Shown here in pieces: positions 26,001 to 32,123 of a stretch of DNA of 64,000 nt. Positions within the stretch are counted from its first letter, which is position 1; every line of letters begins with the position of its first letter. This stretch comes from Heterohyrax brucei (Eukaryota; Chordata; Mammalia; Hyracoidea; Procaviidae), in NCBI GenBank assembly GCA_028571685.1, contig CM053154.1, positions 18,012,001 to 18,076,000 on the forward strand, in the 5' to 3' direction. The position numbers were made by a program, and so were the translations under genes. The notes under the pieces were generated by a model, which saw only the letters and a program-made list of their open reading frames with translations, was not told the origin of the DNA and searched no databases.

Positions 26001-26323
26001 GTTGACCGTATCTTCCTGTCTCCTTTGGATCCAAACACTTCTCCACTGACGTCATTAGGGTCTGAAGATACTGAATTATCTTCCCGACTAGCTAAGTACT
26101 GTTTGGTTTGTTCACAAAGTAAAAAACTGTTCTTTCTATTTCCGTTCTCTGGGCTTTTCAACCTGAAATTAGGATGATTAGCATGTCCTCCAGGACTTCT
26201 TAAAGAATCATGCAGTGGAAGCTTGCTTTCATTTTTCTCAAAACTGAAAGGCTCCGCCATTTTACAAGTAGATGCTTCTGGGCTACTTCTTGACATCACA
26301 TTAATAGGAAAACTAACATTCAT
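369..26323 (-). CDS. TDRD1: TDRD1, tudor domain containing 1 (coding exons 2-16; 3' part off the left edge)
   Basis: Fifteen minus-strand coding exons join in frame with GT-AG junctions and no stop to give residues 1-733 of a protein that is about 1180 residues in human. What is seen: a polar N-terminus; a MYND finger with C169, C172, C180, C183, C189, C193, H201, C205; a first tudor core with Y348-I-D-Y-G-N353; a second with V573-D-Y-G-N577; and the start of a third in exon 16. Known for the family: TDRD1 is a germ-cell cytoplasmic scaffold of the nuage/chromatoid body. Its tudor domains bind symmetrically dimethylated arginines of PIWI proteins (MILI in mouse), and it is needed for piRNA biogenesis and transposon silencing. 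The third and fourth tudor domains and the stop codon lie beyond base 1. The ATG at 26323 has a weak Kozak context (T at -3); M10 in the same exon is an alternative. Identity is by remembered family similarity and consistent exon phases. Confidence 0.95.
507..897. other. TDRD1 intron 15, nothing recognised
   Basis: AT-rich unique-looking sequence between exons 16 and 15. No repeat, RNA gene or conserved-looking ORF was recognised. Confidence 0.5.
898..1140 (-). CDS. TDRD1: TDRD1 exon 15 (residues 607-687)
   Basis: 243 nt, acceptor tctttgttag, donor gtaagtac. Encodes [16 protein letters not shown], then [19 protein letters not shown] and [18 protein letters not shown], the C-terminal part of extended tudor 2 and the linker to tudor 3. 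Phase 1 on both sides. Confidence 0.96.
1540..2275 (+). repeat. L1-type 3' tail repeat (long copy)
   Basis: A 3' segment ending in an A-rich tail. The block 'tatgtaaatttatacgggaa' and the preceding tctggaggaaggagagt and gagcagtggaagctgcatat blocks recur at 32.1-32.4 and 63.06-63.29 kb. The upstream part (aaaagacctcaattgatggtcc, ttcccctgggagcatgg) matches antisense pieces at 57.4-57.9 kb. I read it as the 3' end of a LINE-1-like family; no ORF2 is attached here, so the family name is left open. Confidence 0.6.
2281..3054. other. TDRD1 intron 14, nothing recognised
   Basis: No repeat or gene recognised apart from the direct repeat listed at its right end. Short minus-strand ORFs here have no family resemblance. 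Confidence 0.4.
3055..3125. repeat. Direct repeat, copy A (beside the TDRD1 exon 14 donor)
   Basis: About 43 bases (taatgttttattaagaagta onward) match copy B at 3785-3827 with one or two differences. After an indel of about 25 bases both copies end in attttcagaat then aaggggac or caggggac. It begins about 17 bases past the exon 14 donor. Confidence 0.8.
3142..3312 (-). CDS. TDRD1: TDRD1 exon 14 (residues 550-606, tudor 2 core)
   Basis: 171 nt, acceptor tttttccag, donor gtaggaca. Encodes [19 protein letters not shown], then [11 protein letters not shown] and [15 protein letters not shown]554-Y555 and V573-D-Y-G-N577 are the canonical tudor core. The exon is bracketed by a pair of near-identical direct repeats (3055-3125 and 3785-3878). 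Confidence 0.96.
3785..3878. repeat. Direct repeat, copy B (upstream of TDRD1 exon 14)
   Basis: Second copy of the sequence at 3055-3125, same orientation, about 730 bases away. It lies in intron 13 about 470 bases before the exon 14 acceptor. The sequence beyond the copies does not continue to match, so this is not a simple tandem duplication of the exon. Confidence 0.8.
4393..4500 (-). CDS. TDRD1: TDRD1 exon 13 (residues 514-549, tudor 2)
   Basis: 108 nt, acceptor tatctacag, donor gtaagaag. Encodes [19 protein letters not shown], then [16 protein letters not shown]. The helix and the GDICCAQ strand precede the tudor 2 core. Phase 1 on both sides. Confidence 0.94.
4621..4788 (-). CDS. TDRD1: TDRD1 exon 12 (residues 458-513, start of tudor 2)
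   Basis: 168 nt, donor gtaagtaa. Encodes [18 protein letters not shown], then [19 protein letters not shown] and CQQLQSG. The [17 protein letters not shown] stretch is the first strand pair of the second extended tudor domain. It lies past a 5.4-kb intron (4789-10185) filled with transposons. Confidence 0.94.
5075..6185 (+). mobile_element. RTE/BovB-type LINE, 5' region with endonuclease domain (decayed)
   Basis: Begins with a leader of the RTE type (around 5130-5380, agcaggtcacctctagtgga and following). It then encodes, across stops, [13 protein letters not shown] and later [18 protein letters not shown] in different frames. This is the apurinic-endonuclease-like domain (GDWN motif) of RTE LINEs. 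Frames are broken, so the copy is dead. It is truncated on the 3' side before the reverse transcriptase and followed by an AfroSINE fragment. Confidence 0.8.
6190..6292 (-). repeat. AfroSINE fragment
   Basis: Antisense SINE piece: ctcagggtttccaaggagtg, then ttttgcttagtagctacagg, the tRNA-like half of the family. Confidence 0.65.
6335..6893 (+). mobile_element. Tc1/mariner element, internally deleted
   Basis: The 5' terminal half (decayed TIR, then cctttgaagtactccctttg) and the 3' half ending ctaggatgagtctgcaaact then tgtcaggcctt frame an internal deletion. The plus strand of the 3' half encodes [15 protein letters not shown], then [12 protein letters not shown], the C-terminal catalytic region of a mariner transposase (YSPDLAPxDFFLFP-type signature). 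The first two thirds of the transposase are missing, so it is inactive. Confidence 0.8.
7600..7831 (+). mobile_element. Mariner-derived element, 5' half only
   Basis: Starts ccaattaagttccagaactc with catcctagaaaagtgcc, then tcaaagtactccctttggga. Same order as the element at 6335 but lacking the 3' half. It stops where a putative LTR begins. Confidence 0.75.
7832..8300 (+). mobile_element. Putative solo LTR
   Basis: A roughly 470-base block beginning tgtgtaaacttggctagcta, with a TATATAAA box at 8026-8033 and ending near a CA-repeat. Composition and layout (TG start, central TATA) resemble an endogenous retroviral LTR. The family was not identified and no target-site duplication could be shown. 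Confidence 0.4.
8303..8370. repeat. CA-rich microsatellite
   Basis: Imperfect (CA)n with interspersed CG steps (acgcacac, cacgcgtgc), directly abutting the 5' end of an AfroSINE. Confidence 0.9.
8371..8530 (+). repeat. AfroSINE
   Basis: Near full length: gaaaccctggtggtgtagtg, then gcagttcaaatccaccaggt, then gttactatgagtcgaaatca. The tRNA-like head carries A- and B-box-like motifs; the tail resembles the RTE LINE 3' end. Confidence 0.9.
8545..8712 (+). repeat. AfroSINE
   Basis: gggaaaccctactggtatag to tcaactcgacggcaacaggt, followed by the usual tttggttttggttt tail. Tandem to the copy ending at 8530. Confidence 0.9.
8713..10185. other. TDRD1 intron 11, distal part, no gene recognised
   Basis: Mostly unique-looking sequence. 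A 157-codon minus-strand ORF (9416-9889) has no family resemblance, no splice context and biased hydrophobic content, and is treated as chance. Confidence 0.45.
10186..10257 (-). CDS. TDRD1: TDRD1 exon 11 (residues 434-457)
   Basis: 72 nt, acceptor cattttctag, donor gtaagtat. Encodes [23 protein letters not shown], closing the first extended tudor domain (DHVLxEMGYG resembles the family). Phase 1 in, phase 1 out. Confidence 0.92.
10930..11088 (+). repeat. AfroSINE, diverged
   Basis: ctggggcacagtgattaggg, then gtgctaaccaaaatgctggc, then tctgtcccacagggctgccg. Older copy with a degraded tail. Confidence 0.75.
11724..11898 (-). CDS. TDRD1: TDRD1 exon 10 (residues 376-433, GC-rich)
   Basis: 175 nt, acceptor aatcttgcag, donor gtgagagc. 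Encodes [19 protein letters not shown] and [20 protein letters not shown], the C-terminal SN-like part of extended tudor 1. Base use differs sharply from neighbouring exons: many GCG, GTC, CGG and CTG codons and several CpGs. The frame is intact and phases match. Confidence 0.93.
12340..12500 (-). repeat. AfroSINE
   Basis: Antisense copy: ccatcaagttgattctgact, then agagtttccaagaagtgcct, then ttttggttagcagatgcagc. Confidence 0.9.
12655..12798 (-). CDS. TDRD1: TDRD1 exon 9 (residues 328-375, tudor 1 core)
   Basis: 144 nt, phase 0 on both sides, acceptor atctttag, donor gtgagtc. Encodes [12 protein letters not shown], then [15 protein letters not shown]. The W329 and FYIDYGN residues are the expected aromatic-cage and Asn positions for methyl-arginine binding. 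Ends FPPC, as extended tudor domains commonly do. Confidence 0.95.
13312..13491 (-). CDS. TDRD1: TDRD1 exon 8 (residues 268-327, tudor 1 extended region)
   Basis: 180 nt, phase 0 on both sides. Encodes [16 protein letters not shown], then [12 protein letters not shown] and [15 protein letters not shown]. This is the N-terminal half of an extended (staphylococcal-nuclease-like) tudor domain, including the usual PxxGEVCxA strand before the tudor core. Confidence 0.95.
13692..13796 (-). CDS. TDRD1: TDRD1 exon 7 (residues 233-267)
   Basis: 105 nt, phase 0 on both sides, acceptor ttcaaaccag, donor gtatttg. Encodes the segment containing [15 protein letters not shown] and ending KTMEIK, just before tudor domain 1. 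Confidence 0.92.
13893..14590. other. TDRD1 intron 6, nothing recognised
   Basis: AT-rich sequence between exons 7 and 6 without a recognisable repeat or gene. Confidence 0.4.
14597..14660 (-). CDS. TDRD1: TDRD1 exon 6 (residues 211-232)
   Basis: 64 nt, acceptor tttttttcag, donor gtatggta. Encodes [22 protein letters not shown] in phase with exon 5 (phase 2 in, phase 0 out). It is the linker after the MYND finger, and the NFH start resembles the human protein. Confidence 0.87.
14661..15425. other. TDRD1 intron 5, nothing recognised
   Basis: AT-rich sequence; no repeat family or ORF with coding signs seen. Confidence 0.4.
15426..15531 (-). CDS. TDRD1: TDRD1 exon 5 (residues 176-211, rest of MYND finger)
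   Basis: 106 nt, acceptor gttctttag, donor gtaagcgg. Encodes [14 protein letters not shown], then [15 protein letters not shown], giving zinc ligands C180, C183, C189, C193, H201 and C205. With exon 4 the spacing is C-x2-C-x7-C-x2-C-x5-C-x3-C-x7-H-x3-C, a complete MYND pattern, so the finger is probably intact. The acceptor lies at the very edge of a 41-bp minisatellite. Confidence 0.95.
15537..15998. repeat. Minisatellite, about 41-bp unit, about 11 copies
   Basis: Units begin agaacataacacagaacacc and contain ctcagggcactattc. Starts at 15537, 15577, 15618, 15659, 15769, 15881, 15922 and 15963, with irregular units between. Period is 40-41 bases. The array reaches to within six bases of TDRD1 exon 5, so it makes up the 3' end of intron 4. 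One segment (15695-15717) is inverted relative to the array. Confidence 0.92.
15698..15717 (+). promoter_or_regulatory. Inverted copy of the TDRD1 exon 5 splice acceptor
   Basis: Plus strand ttatgttctgtagggtcact matches 19 of 20 bases of the minus-strand acceptor at 15544-15525 (ttatgttctttagggtcact, including seven exon bases). In the TDRD1 transcript this segment is therefore complementary to the acceptor, 153 bases upstream. It could form a stem covering the 3' splice site. The match is seen; any effect is inference. Confidence 0.6.
16110..17640 (+). mobile_element. LINE-1 ORF2 3' region, old, split by an AfroSINE
   Basis: Typical L1 ORF2 end sequence: aaaatggacaaagaacttaa, then gccaacaagcttatgaaaaa, then atgcaaatcaaaccacagtg, then caatgttcactggaacacta. 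Frames are interrupted. An AfroSINE sits at 17063-17243. Confidence 0.85.
17063..17243 (-). repeat. AfroSINE in L1
   Basis: Antisense: ccaccgccatcaagtggatt, then tttgtggttagcagccaagc. It interrupts the L1 sequence, so it is the younger insertion. Confidence 0.8.
17732..17751 (+). repeat. G20 homopolymer
   Basis: Twenty consecutive G bases following acacacacc. Long G runs are rare in mammals and prone to sequencing-length error; the true length may differ. Confidence 0.9.
17800..18560 (+). mobile_element. LINE-1 ORF2 3' region, second copy
   Basis: attgacaaaggagctaaata, then atcaccatgacaattcagat, then aaggactgacaatgtcaaat, the same part of L1 ORF2 as the copy at 16-17.6 kb but diverged from it. 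No open frame. Confidence 0.8.
18652..18793 (-). CDS. TDRD1: TDRD1 exon 4 (residues 129-175, first MYND cysteines)
   Basis: 142 nt, acceptor ending taatgtaag, donor gtaagcac from 18651. Encodes KNSLSI, LGPPLR and [10 protein letters not shown], supplying the first two zinc ligands (C169, C172) of the MYND finger. It enters in phase 0 and leaves in phase 1, matching exons 3 and 5. An in-frame TAA sits just upstream of the acceptor, so the exon cannot extend further 5'. Confidence 0.92.
18794..19400. other. TDRD1 intron 3, proximal part, nothing recognised
   Basis: Overlapping ORFs on both strands at 18.9-19.4 kb, but no family resemblance or splice context; treated as non-coding. Confidence 0.4.
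19420..19800 (+). mobile_element. LINE-1 ORF2 fragment
   Basis: aggcaaaagacgtgtatatt, then ttagcatcactagccatatt, then gcaaaatggtacagccaccc. Another old L1 3' piece in the same orientation as those at 16-18.5 kb. Confidence 0.75.
19808..20384 (-). mobile_element. RTE/BovB-type LINE, 3' part (left half of a split element)
   Basis: On the minus strand it encodes [21 protein letters not shown] and [19 protein letters not shown] sequence, the RTE C-terminal signature (LxYFGHVxRRxxSLEKxxMLGKxxGxR). Its 5' continuation resumes at 22096, beyond an inserted LTR element. Confidence 0.85.
20385..20741 (+). repeat. 5' LTR of the MaLR-type element
   Basis: 357 bases. Contains aataaaatttctctttttga, a polyadenylation-signal-like segment near its 3' end. 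Same family as 30400-30967 and 45851-46318. Confidence 0.75.
21721..22095 (+). repeat. 3' LTR of the MaLR-type element
   Basis: 375 bases, same orientation as the 5' LTR, with aataaagtacttctttttaa at the matching place. The two LTRs differ at many positions, indicating an old insertion. Confidence 0.75.
22096..22690 (-). mobile_element. RTE/BovB-type LINE, reverse-transcriptase part (right half of split element)
   Basis: Minus-strand sequence continues the RTE copy of 19808-20384. Plus-strand cttggcaacttcaatctttt and ttctgcttttcatgatgttg-like text, then gttgtatcatctgcataaac, is the antisense of the ADDTTL region of the reverse transcriptase, where the plus-sense copy at 38.07 kb reads ADDTTLFAESEED. 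Decayed. Confidence 0.8.
23019..23070. repeat. CA/TG microsatellite beside TDRD1 exon 3
   Basis: About 25 CA repeats with one CG interruption. In the TDRD1 transcript it reads as UG repeats, beginning about ten bases after the exon 3 donor. Confidence 0.95.
23081..23139 (-). CDS. TDRD1: TDRD1 exon 3 (59 nt, residues 109-128)
   Basis: A micro-exon with acceptor ttcttcccaag (ending 23140) and donor gtaagtt (from 23080). It joins exon 2 in phase 1 to give [20 protein letters not shown], which resembles the equivalent stretch of human TDRD1 by recall, and ends in phase 0. A long CA/TG microsatellite starts about ten bases past the donor. Confidence 0.85.
23625..23775 (-). repeat. AfroSINE
   Basis: Antisense: ccactgcctctgagttgacg, then gcttccaaggagtgcctggt, then gccaccaggttttt. 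Confidence 0.8.
23780..24925. other. TDRD1 intron 2, unassigned part
   Basis: No gene or repeat recognised. A small GC-rich patch at about 24665-24760 stands out from its AT-rich surroundings but has no identifiable function. Confidence 0.35.
24931..25098 (+). repeat. AfroSINE (cluster copy 1)
   Basis: aaggagctctggaggtgcaa, then ctcaccaaaaggtcagcagt, then gggaaacgacttgatgacga. Diverged. Confidence 0.8.
25112..25275 (+). repeat. AfroSINE (cluster copy 2)
   Basis: aagccctggtggcacagtgg, then agcagttcaaatccaccagc, then ttgttatgagtcagagttga. Confidence 0.9.
25286..25475 (+). repeat. AfroSINE (cluster copy 3)
   Basis: aaggagatctggtagcacag, then agcagttcaaatctgtcagc, then aagtcagaattgactcaaaa. 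Confidence 0.85.
25487..25535 (+). repeat. AfroSINE head fragment (cluster copy 4)
   Basis: gatccctggtgttgcagtgg, then ttcggctgctaacccaccgg. Only the tRNA-like head remains. Confidence 0.75.
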
Positions 26324-26329
26324 AGAAGT
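25999..26329 (-). CDS. TDRD1: TDRD1 exon 2 (start codon exon, residues 1-108)
   Basis: The acceptor ctttttag-like tract ends at 26330, the ATG is at 26323-26321, and the donor gtgagtg begins at 25998. The reading frame is open throughout and leaves phase 1. The protein starts [14 protein letters not shown] and contains [11 protein letters not shown] and EDNSVSS, which resemble the low-complexity polar N-terminus of mammalian TDRD1. No domain is recognised in this tail. Confidence 0.93.
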
Positions 26330-26739
26330 CTAAGAAAAAACAGCATTTAAAAGGCAACTTTAATTACAAAGAAAGAATAAGAGCAGGCCCAGGTGACTTC
26401 TTTCAAATATGTATGTGACAGGTAATTCCTACAAACTATTCCAAAGCAGACATTCCACGGTATCAAACCCTGGCGTGAATGGCCCAAGAAATGGTAAAAA
26501 CAAAACTTCTCAATCCATAAGCACAAAATCCAAGTTCAACAAAATTTACTAACACACAGACTTTATTAGGACACTTACAAGAGGACACTTAGAAGAGTAT
26601 TCTCAGAGTTCAATACCATTCCTTCCTTTTAAAGAATTTTAAACAATAATAGTAAAATACTTTCATGTATTTAACAAATTATTTCCAAATGAAAGCCTGT
26701 AACTTAGTGGTGAAATAATTTGGAGATTAATATTTCAAA

Positions 26740-26935
26740 CCAGCCATTAACTACCTCTCTCCTCCCACTGCTGAACCCTTCTACCTTCTCTGACTGTAAG
26801 TTACTGTCCTTGAGTATGATGAAATCACTACCCAGGAAGCCCTCCCTGCCTCTGCCTGGTAAAGGCTCTCCTTCCTGCCCACCCCTCACTATTCTTCCCG
26901 GCTGACCTACTTCCCCAGGCCATCTGCTTTGACAG
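26740..26935 (+). repeat. Possible L2-type LINE 3' fragment
   Basis: Contains acccaggaagccctccctgc, resembling the L2 3' phrase ccaggaagccttccctga. Short and old; tentative. Confidence 0.35.
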
Positions 26936-27840
26936 TCTCCTGCTGAATGTCCACAAATTATTACCTGTGCCCACTACTGACTGTAACAACAGGACCTGTC
27001 TGTGTGTACACGTCTCCAAAAATCTCAGTTAGACATTTTGTGCACCTTCCACATTCCATCTGTTGCAAAGTGCCTCTGGTAAACTCCTACTCAGAAGTCA
27101 CTCTGACCTCTCCCTTTCCTTGTACTCCCTTAGTGTCTTGCCCCAGGGGAAGTCAGAGTAGTGGACAAGCAACTCGTTCTGTAGTGACTGTCAGTACATG
27201 GCAGGTAAAACTTCTGCTGTCCCCAGAAGACTCCAAAACCGGTCAGAGGAAAAATAGATCACAGAGAGCGGAGACTAGCACCAGAAATACCTAAACGTCA
27301 TGTAACACCGGTTTTAACAGACAATAAAGAGTCAGCAAATTCCACCCCTTGGCGTCTTAAAACTACCATTTCAGTGCTTGTTTCACATGAGGCCTAGCTG
27401 GATACAAGGACAATACAGGCAGGGTAATGAAAACAGCAGGAACACACAGGCTCACTCAGAGCAGAGGAACTCTCAGTGGGCGGATCCCGGGACGATTCCC
27501 AACACAAGAGTGACAGATGGGAAGCTACGTGGGAGTCCCTGGGCTGCTGGAGAATATACCTGCAGGAGGGGGCCAGCCCACATGTGAGGACGACAGTCAC
27601 AATACCAGCAACACCAGGAAAACAGCACTGCTGTCCAATTACAGAAGGAAAAGAAACTCCAGGGGAGGCTGGCTAGGTGGGGGCTGTAAGATACAACTCT
27701 ATTCTGCGTTAATATATTAGAGTAACAACCAGAAAAACAGAAATTGTGTTAACTTCAAAACAACAGAAGATAAAAACTGTCAGCAATCCAAAAGAAAAGA
27801 AAAAATATTTCAGAACGCTAAATAATCTGAGTAATCTGAG
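26936..27840. other. TDRD1 intron 1, unassigned part
   Basis: Unique-looking sequence with several short ORFs on both strands but no coding signs or repeat family that I recognise. Confidence 0.35.
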
Positions 27841-27899
27841 TCTAGGTGGGTTAGTCTATTACGAGAGAGACAGGCAGACTTGTATTAGAGAAAAACACC

Positions 27900-28450
27900 A
27901 AGCTAAAATGGAATGAACAAAAGGCATACATAACACAAAATCATTTGCTGAGGCTGAAAATAAAAGAACTAAAACAGCTGATATGCAAACAACCAAAATA
28001 AAGGCAAAATGTTAACATACTAGCAGCCAAAACAGAGCTCCGGGTAGAAAACATTGAAGATCAGGTAAGATACTTTTAACCGGTAAATGGAAACGCTCCA
28101 AGGAGACAGAGCAGCCAGAAATCTGAGTTATACTGTAGATTTGAAATGTGTAAGGCAAAACCTGTTGAATGAGAAGAAATTAAATCCACCATGATAAGGA
28201 CACAACTGCCTTGTATGCCTACCAGTCAAACAAAACCAGCAGTGATATGGGATATTTTAGTAACACAACGAAGTTGACCTTACAGTGACCAAGAATATTC
28301 CTTTTTCCACCACTGAGCATACTGGACCACAAAACCACCTCAACTAACCCCAAAGCAAACTAAAACCTCAGTATCAGACGGATTACATTCATCCAACACA
28401 ACATCCACAGATCCTCCACCTCAGATTTTAGTTCCCAGAGAATCAGCCTA
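27900..28450 (+). mobile_element. Possible old LINE-1 ORF2 fragment
   Basis: accaagaatattcctttttc, then actggaccacaaaaccacct, resembles the L1 ORF2 segment before the endonuclease end (caaggatagaccat..ggccacaaaac). Highly decayed. Confidence 0.4.
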
Positions 28451-29075
28451 CAGCAACCACATGAGGTTAAAGGTTATTTCTTTTCATAAAAATTTCAAAT
28501 TGGTAAAATATTACAAAGAAATGGCAGTAAACATGAACAATTAGAAACTTATTCCCCCCCCCAAAGACAGCAAACAGGCCTGCAAATGTGCTGCCACGAA
28601 GACAAAAAGTTTGCTATCTTTTAAAAAGTAGGATAAATACTGGACATCCATATGCTAGGGCTGGCATTATGACAGGTGACTGACCCTGACATCATCTTCA
28701 ACAGCTGATCTGCCAGGTGGCGTTACTGACATAAGCAGGGTTTTCCAGAGTAGGGCTCCCTCAGCCTCACCTCACAGGGCCCTTCACCTCTCTCTTCCTA
28801 CAAGGTGAGCCTGAAACTGGAAAGTGGATCACCCACCTGGCAACTAGAAAGCAGTACGCACAAGGAAGGCAGCGTTCACTATGGATGATGGAGCAGAAAA
28901 TGCCAAGGGCTGATGTCTGGGCAGTATCCTTGAGTTGCCACACAATGAAATAAAGGAACCAAAAGCGTGAAAGGAATTCACAAAGAATAAAAATCAGTTA
29001 ATAAACATATGCAGAAAACATTCAACTTCACTTGGAGTTTTAAAACTGCTAAAAATAAGTATGTATTACTTTCTG

Positions 29076-29248
29076 CTGGGAACCCTGGTGGCGCAGTGGG
29101 TTAAGAGCTTGGCTGCTAAGCAAAAGGTAAACCATTCAAATCCACCAGATGCTCCTTGGAAATGCTATGGGGCATTCTATTCTGTCCTAGAGGGTCACTC
29201 TGAGTTGGAATCAACTCGACGTCCTAGGTTTTCTTTTCCTACACAGCA
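29076..29248 (+). repeat. AfroSINE
   Basis: gggaaccctggtggcgcagt, then accattcaaatccaccagat, then gagttggaatcaactcgacg. One of the best preserved copies. Confidence 0.92.
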
Positions 29249-29339
29249 TGGGTGCAATTAAAAAGGACACCCAATAACCGATGGGAGTATACACTAATAC
29301 GCTTTCTCAGGGAGACAAACTGTCAATACCTAAGGAGTG

Positions 29340-29475
29340 TCACAGCCTGGTGGCGCAGTGGTTAAGACGACAGCTGCTAACCAAAAGGTTGTCAGTCTGC
29401 AACATTATTTATGACACAGTCCTGGTCTGTCCTATAGGATCACTACAAGTCTAAATCGACTCGGTGGCAATGTTA
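29340..29475 (+). repeat. AfroSINE, shortened
   Basis: cacagcctggtggcgcagtg, then gctaaccaaaaggttgtcag, then aagtctaaatcgactcggtg. Confidence 0.85.
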
Positions 29476-29529
29476 TTATTATTATTTTTTTTAACTCTAA
29501 GGAGTATTAAATCCGACTCGACGGCACTT

Positions 29530-30395
29530 GGCGTAAGGAGTATTAAAAATGTTCCCTGGTAACACTACTTGCAAAAAAATCATCCCATTAAAACAATCCT
29601 GTACCTATAAATGTCCATTTAAAATGACTTGAAGAAAAACGTTATGCAATAGTTAACTATGATGCTTCCACTTGATAGAATGTTGCACTATCATGAAGAA
29701 TCATATTTTTCAAAAACATATGTCTGCTGGAATGACAATCAAAAGATCAGAACCAAAGTGTATATGCAGTTTAACTTAAAAAAAAAACAACACAACTTCA
29801 AGTAAAAGAAATCCATGAAATACATTAAATTTTAAATACCAGTGCCTGTTCTGGAGTAGGTAGGTTGGTGAGAGAATCTTAATGTTTTTTTCACCTGCTA
29901 CACTACATTTAAGGATGAATTACTTTTATAGCAAAATCATTTTAAAAATTCAAGGGTCATTTAATATCAAACCTTTTTCCTCCCCTCTCAAATGTGGTTA
30001 CTTTGTTCTAAACTGAGTTAAAGATTACAGTAATATTTAAACTACAAAATTAGGCTATAAGTCATCTTCTCTTGAGACATTCCAGTGGGACACTTACTAG
30101 GAAGCACACAAGTCCTAAGAGAGCCTTTTATAGCACAGTCTCCACAAAGCAACTTAAGGCTCACAGTCTACCCACTCAGCAACATACTGCCTTGTATTAC
30201 AGTTACCCACAGACAGTAACACCTTTCTCCAAGGTTACCTTCAGTTACCTGAGAGCAGGTACTACATCCTATTAAAAAATAGTAACAATAAAACAGCACT
30301 TTACATGGTACTTTGTATGATGAAACATTCAAAAGATTTTCCTACAGTAAAAACTATTTTCACACCAAAAGGAGAACAGCAAAAGACAGGATAAA
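29530..30395. other. TDRD1 intron 1, unassigned part
   Basis: AT-rich; nothing recognised. Confidence 0.35.
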
Positions 30396-30399
30396 CTGG

Positions 30400-30967
30400 T
30401 GTCATAGATTGTATTGTGTCCCCCAAAAGTATGCCTATCAATTTGGCCAGGCTATGATTTCCAGTACGGTGTGGTTGTCTTCCATTTTGTGATTTATATG
30501 ATTTTCCCAAGCATTGTAAATCCTAATCTCTTCCTGTGGTTGATGAGGCAAGACTGGATTATGGAAAAGAGCATTAAGGTGGGATGTAACACCTTTGCTC
30601 AGGTCAAATCCCTCACACAAAGTAAAATGAGCTTCCTTGGAGTGTGGGCTGCATCCCCTTTTATCTTACACGAGTTAAAAAGAAAAAGTAGTGACCAGAC
30701 AGGCTGGACCTCATACCACCAAGAAAGGAGTGCGCAGAGTAGAGCAGATCCTTTGGACCTGAGGTTCCTGCATGGAGAAGCTTCTAGACTAAGGGAAGAT
30801 TGGTGACAGGGACCTTTCTCCAGAGCAAAGAGAAACCCCTCCCCTGGATCTCATGCACTGAATTTGGACTTCTAACCCACTAGACTGTGAGAAAATAAAT
30901 TTCTCTTTGGTAAAGCCTTTCACTCATTGTATTTTTGTCATGACAGCACTAGGTGACTAAGATAACA
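30400..30967 (+). repeat. Solo LTR, ERVL/MaLR type
   Basis: About 568 bases, opening tgtcatagattgtattgtgt and ending ctaagataaca. gagaaaataaatttctcttt is the polyadenylation region. Related to the LTRs at 20385, 21721 and 45851, but with a central extension. Confidence 0.75.
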
Positions 30968-30999
30968 GGACCTCACTGAAATTAAAACATTTTGTGCAC

Positions 31000-31227
31000 C
31001 AAAGGGCTTTATCAACAAAGTGAAGAGACAACATATAAACTGGTAGTAAAATCTGGAGAACCATTTATTTGACAAGGATTTAATATCCAGATAAGGAAGT
31101 CCTAAAATTAACAAGAAAAAGACAACTCAATTGAAAAAACTGACAAAGGGCTTCAAGAGATAATTCACCAATGAGGATACACGAATGGCAGACTAGCACA
31201 TGAAAAAATTCTCAACCTCATTAGTCC
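31000..31227 (+). mobile_element. LINE-1 ORF2 fragment
   Basis: ggctttatcaacaaagtgaa, then aaaactgacaaagggcttca, then acatgaaaaaattctcaacc, all typical of the L1 ORF2 end. Confidence 0.75.
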
Positions 31228-31400
31228 TTCCAACCTGTTGCCACTAAGTTGATTCCAACCCCCAGAGGCCTTACAGGACAAAGCAGAACTGCCCCATAGG
31301 GTCTTCCAGGCTACACACGTTTACTAAAACAGAATGCCACCATCTTCCTCCCAGGGAGCAGTGGCAGGTTCCAGCTGCCAGCGTTCCTCTGTTAGTCTTT
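31228..31400 (-). repeat. AfroSINE
   Basis: Antisense: ttgccactaagttgattcca, then actgccccatagggtcttcc; inserted in the L1 piece. Confidence 0.8.
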
Positions 31401-31412
31401 AAAAAAAAAAAA

Positions 31413-31605
31413 AAATCAAACCTATTGTCTTAAAGTTAGTTCTGACTCACAGTGAGCCCACATGACAGCACAGAACTGCCTTGCTCTACAGTGTCTCCAA
31501 AGAGGAGGTGACCAACTCAAACTGCACCAACAGGGCTTCCGTAGCCCTTAAGAAACCCCAAACCACACCTGCTGCTGCTGAGTGGATTCCAACTCATAGT
31601 GAGAT
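31413..31605 (-). repeat. AfroSINE fragments (two, antisense)
   Basis: ttagttctgactcacagtga, then actgccttgctctacagtgt, and a second start at about 31562: tgctgctgagtggattccaa. Confidence 0.75.
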
Positions 31606-31684
31606 TCAAATCAGAACCACAATGATTAACACCACTTCACCCACACTGGAGTGGGTACAGGAAAAAAAGGAAGACAACAAAGGG

Positions 31685-31825
31685 AAGAAGGGGAGTGGGT
31701 GGAGAGGAGGGGAAAGGAGACTGTTGGGAGGATGAGACATGTACGGAGCAGAGAGGAATAGTGTGCTGTCACTGGGCAGGGAGAGCAGTGGAAGCTGCAT
31801 ATAGGTGGGCATGTAAATGTCATAA
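31685..31825 (+). repeat. L1-type 3' tail repeat
   Basis: Shares gggaggatgagacatgtacg and gcagtggaagctgcatatag with the copy at 1540-2275. Confidence 0.75.
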
Positions 31826-31829
31826 TACA

Positions 31830-32032
31830 AAAAGGAAACAAAAAATGTTGCATAGGATGGAGTGAAAGTGGAACCGTCACCCACCGCTGGTGGAAATGCA
31901 AAATGGTACAGCCACTGTGGGAAACAGTCTGGACGCTTCTTAGAAAGTCAAACATACAACTACATGTGACTCAGTAATTAGAACCCTAAGCAAACCAGTA
32001 CTAGTTTTCATCAAGAGTTAAATCTGGCAGCC
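31830..32032 (+). mobile_element. LINE-1 ORF2 fragment ending in palindrome arm 1
   Basis: aaaatggtacagccactgtg, then tctggacgcttcttagaaag are L1 ORF2 sequence. The last part (31951-32032) is the left arm of a large foldback. Confidence 0.7.
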
Positions 32033-32123
32033 TTGTATCCCTGGCTGTCAGATTTAATTTTGAAGAAAACTAGTACTGGTTTGCTTAGGGTTGTAATTAC
32101 TGAGTCATATGTAGCTGTATGTT
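31951..32123. repeat. Foldback palindrome, about 80-bp arms and 10-base loop
   Basis: Left arm 31951-32032 and right arm 32043-32123 are reverse complements with only a few mismatches (for example ctagttttcatcaaga-type against tgaagaaaactag). The loop ttgtatccct occupies 32033-32042. The arms carry L1-derived sequence, so one arm is an inverted copy of the other. Confidence 0.88.
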
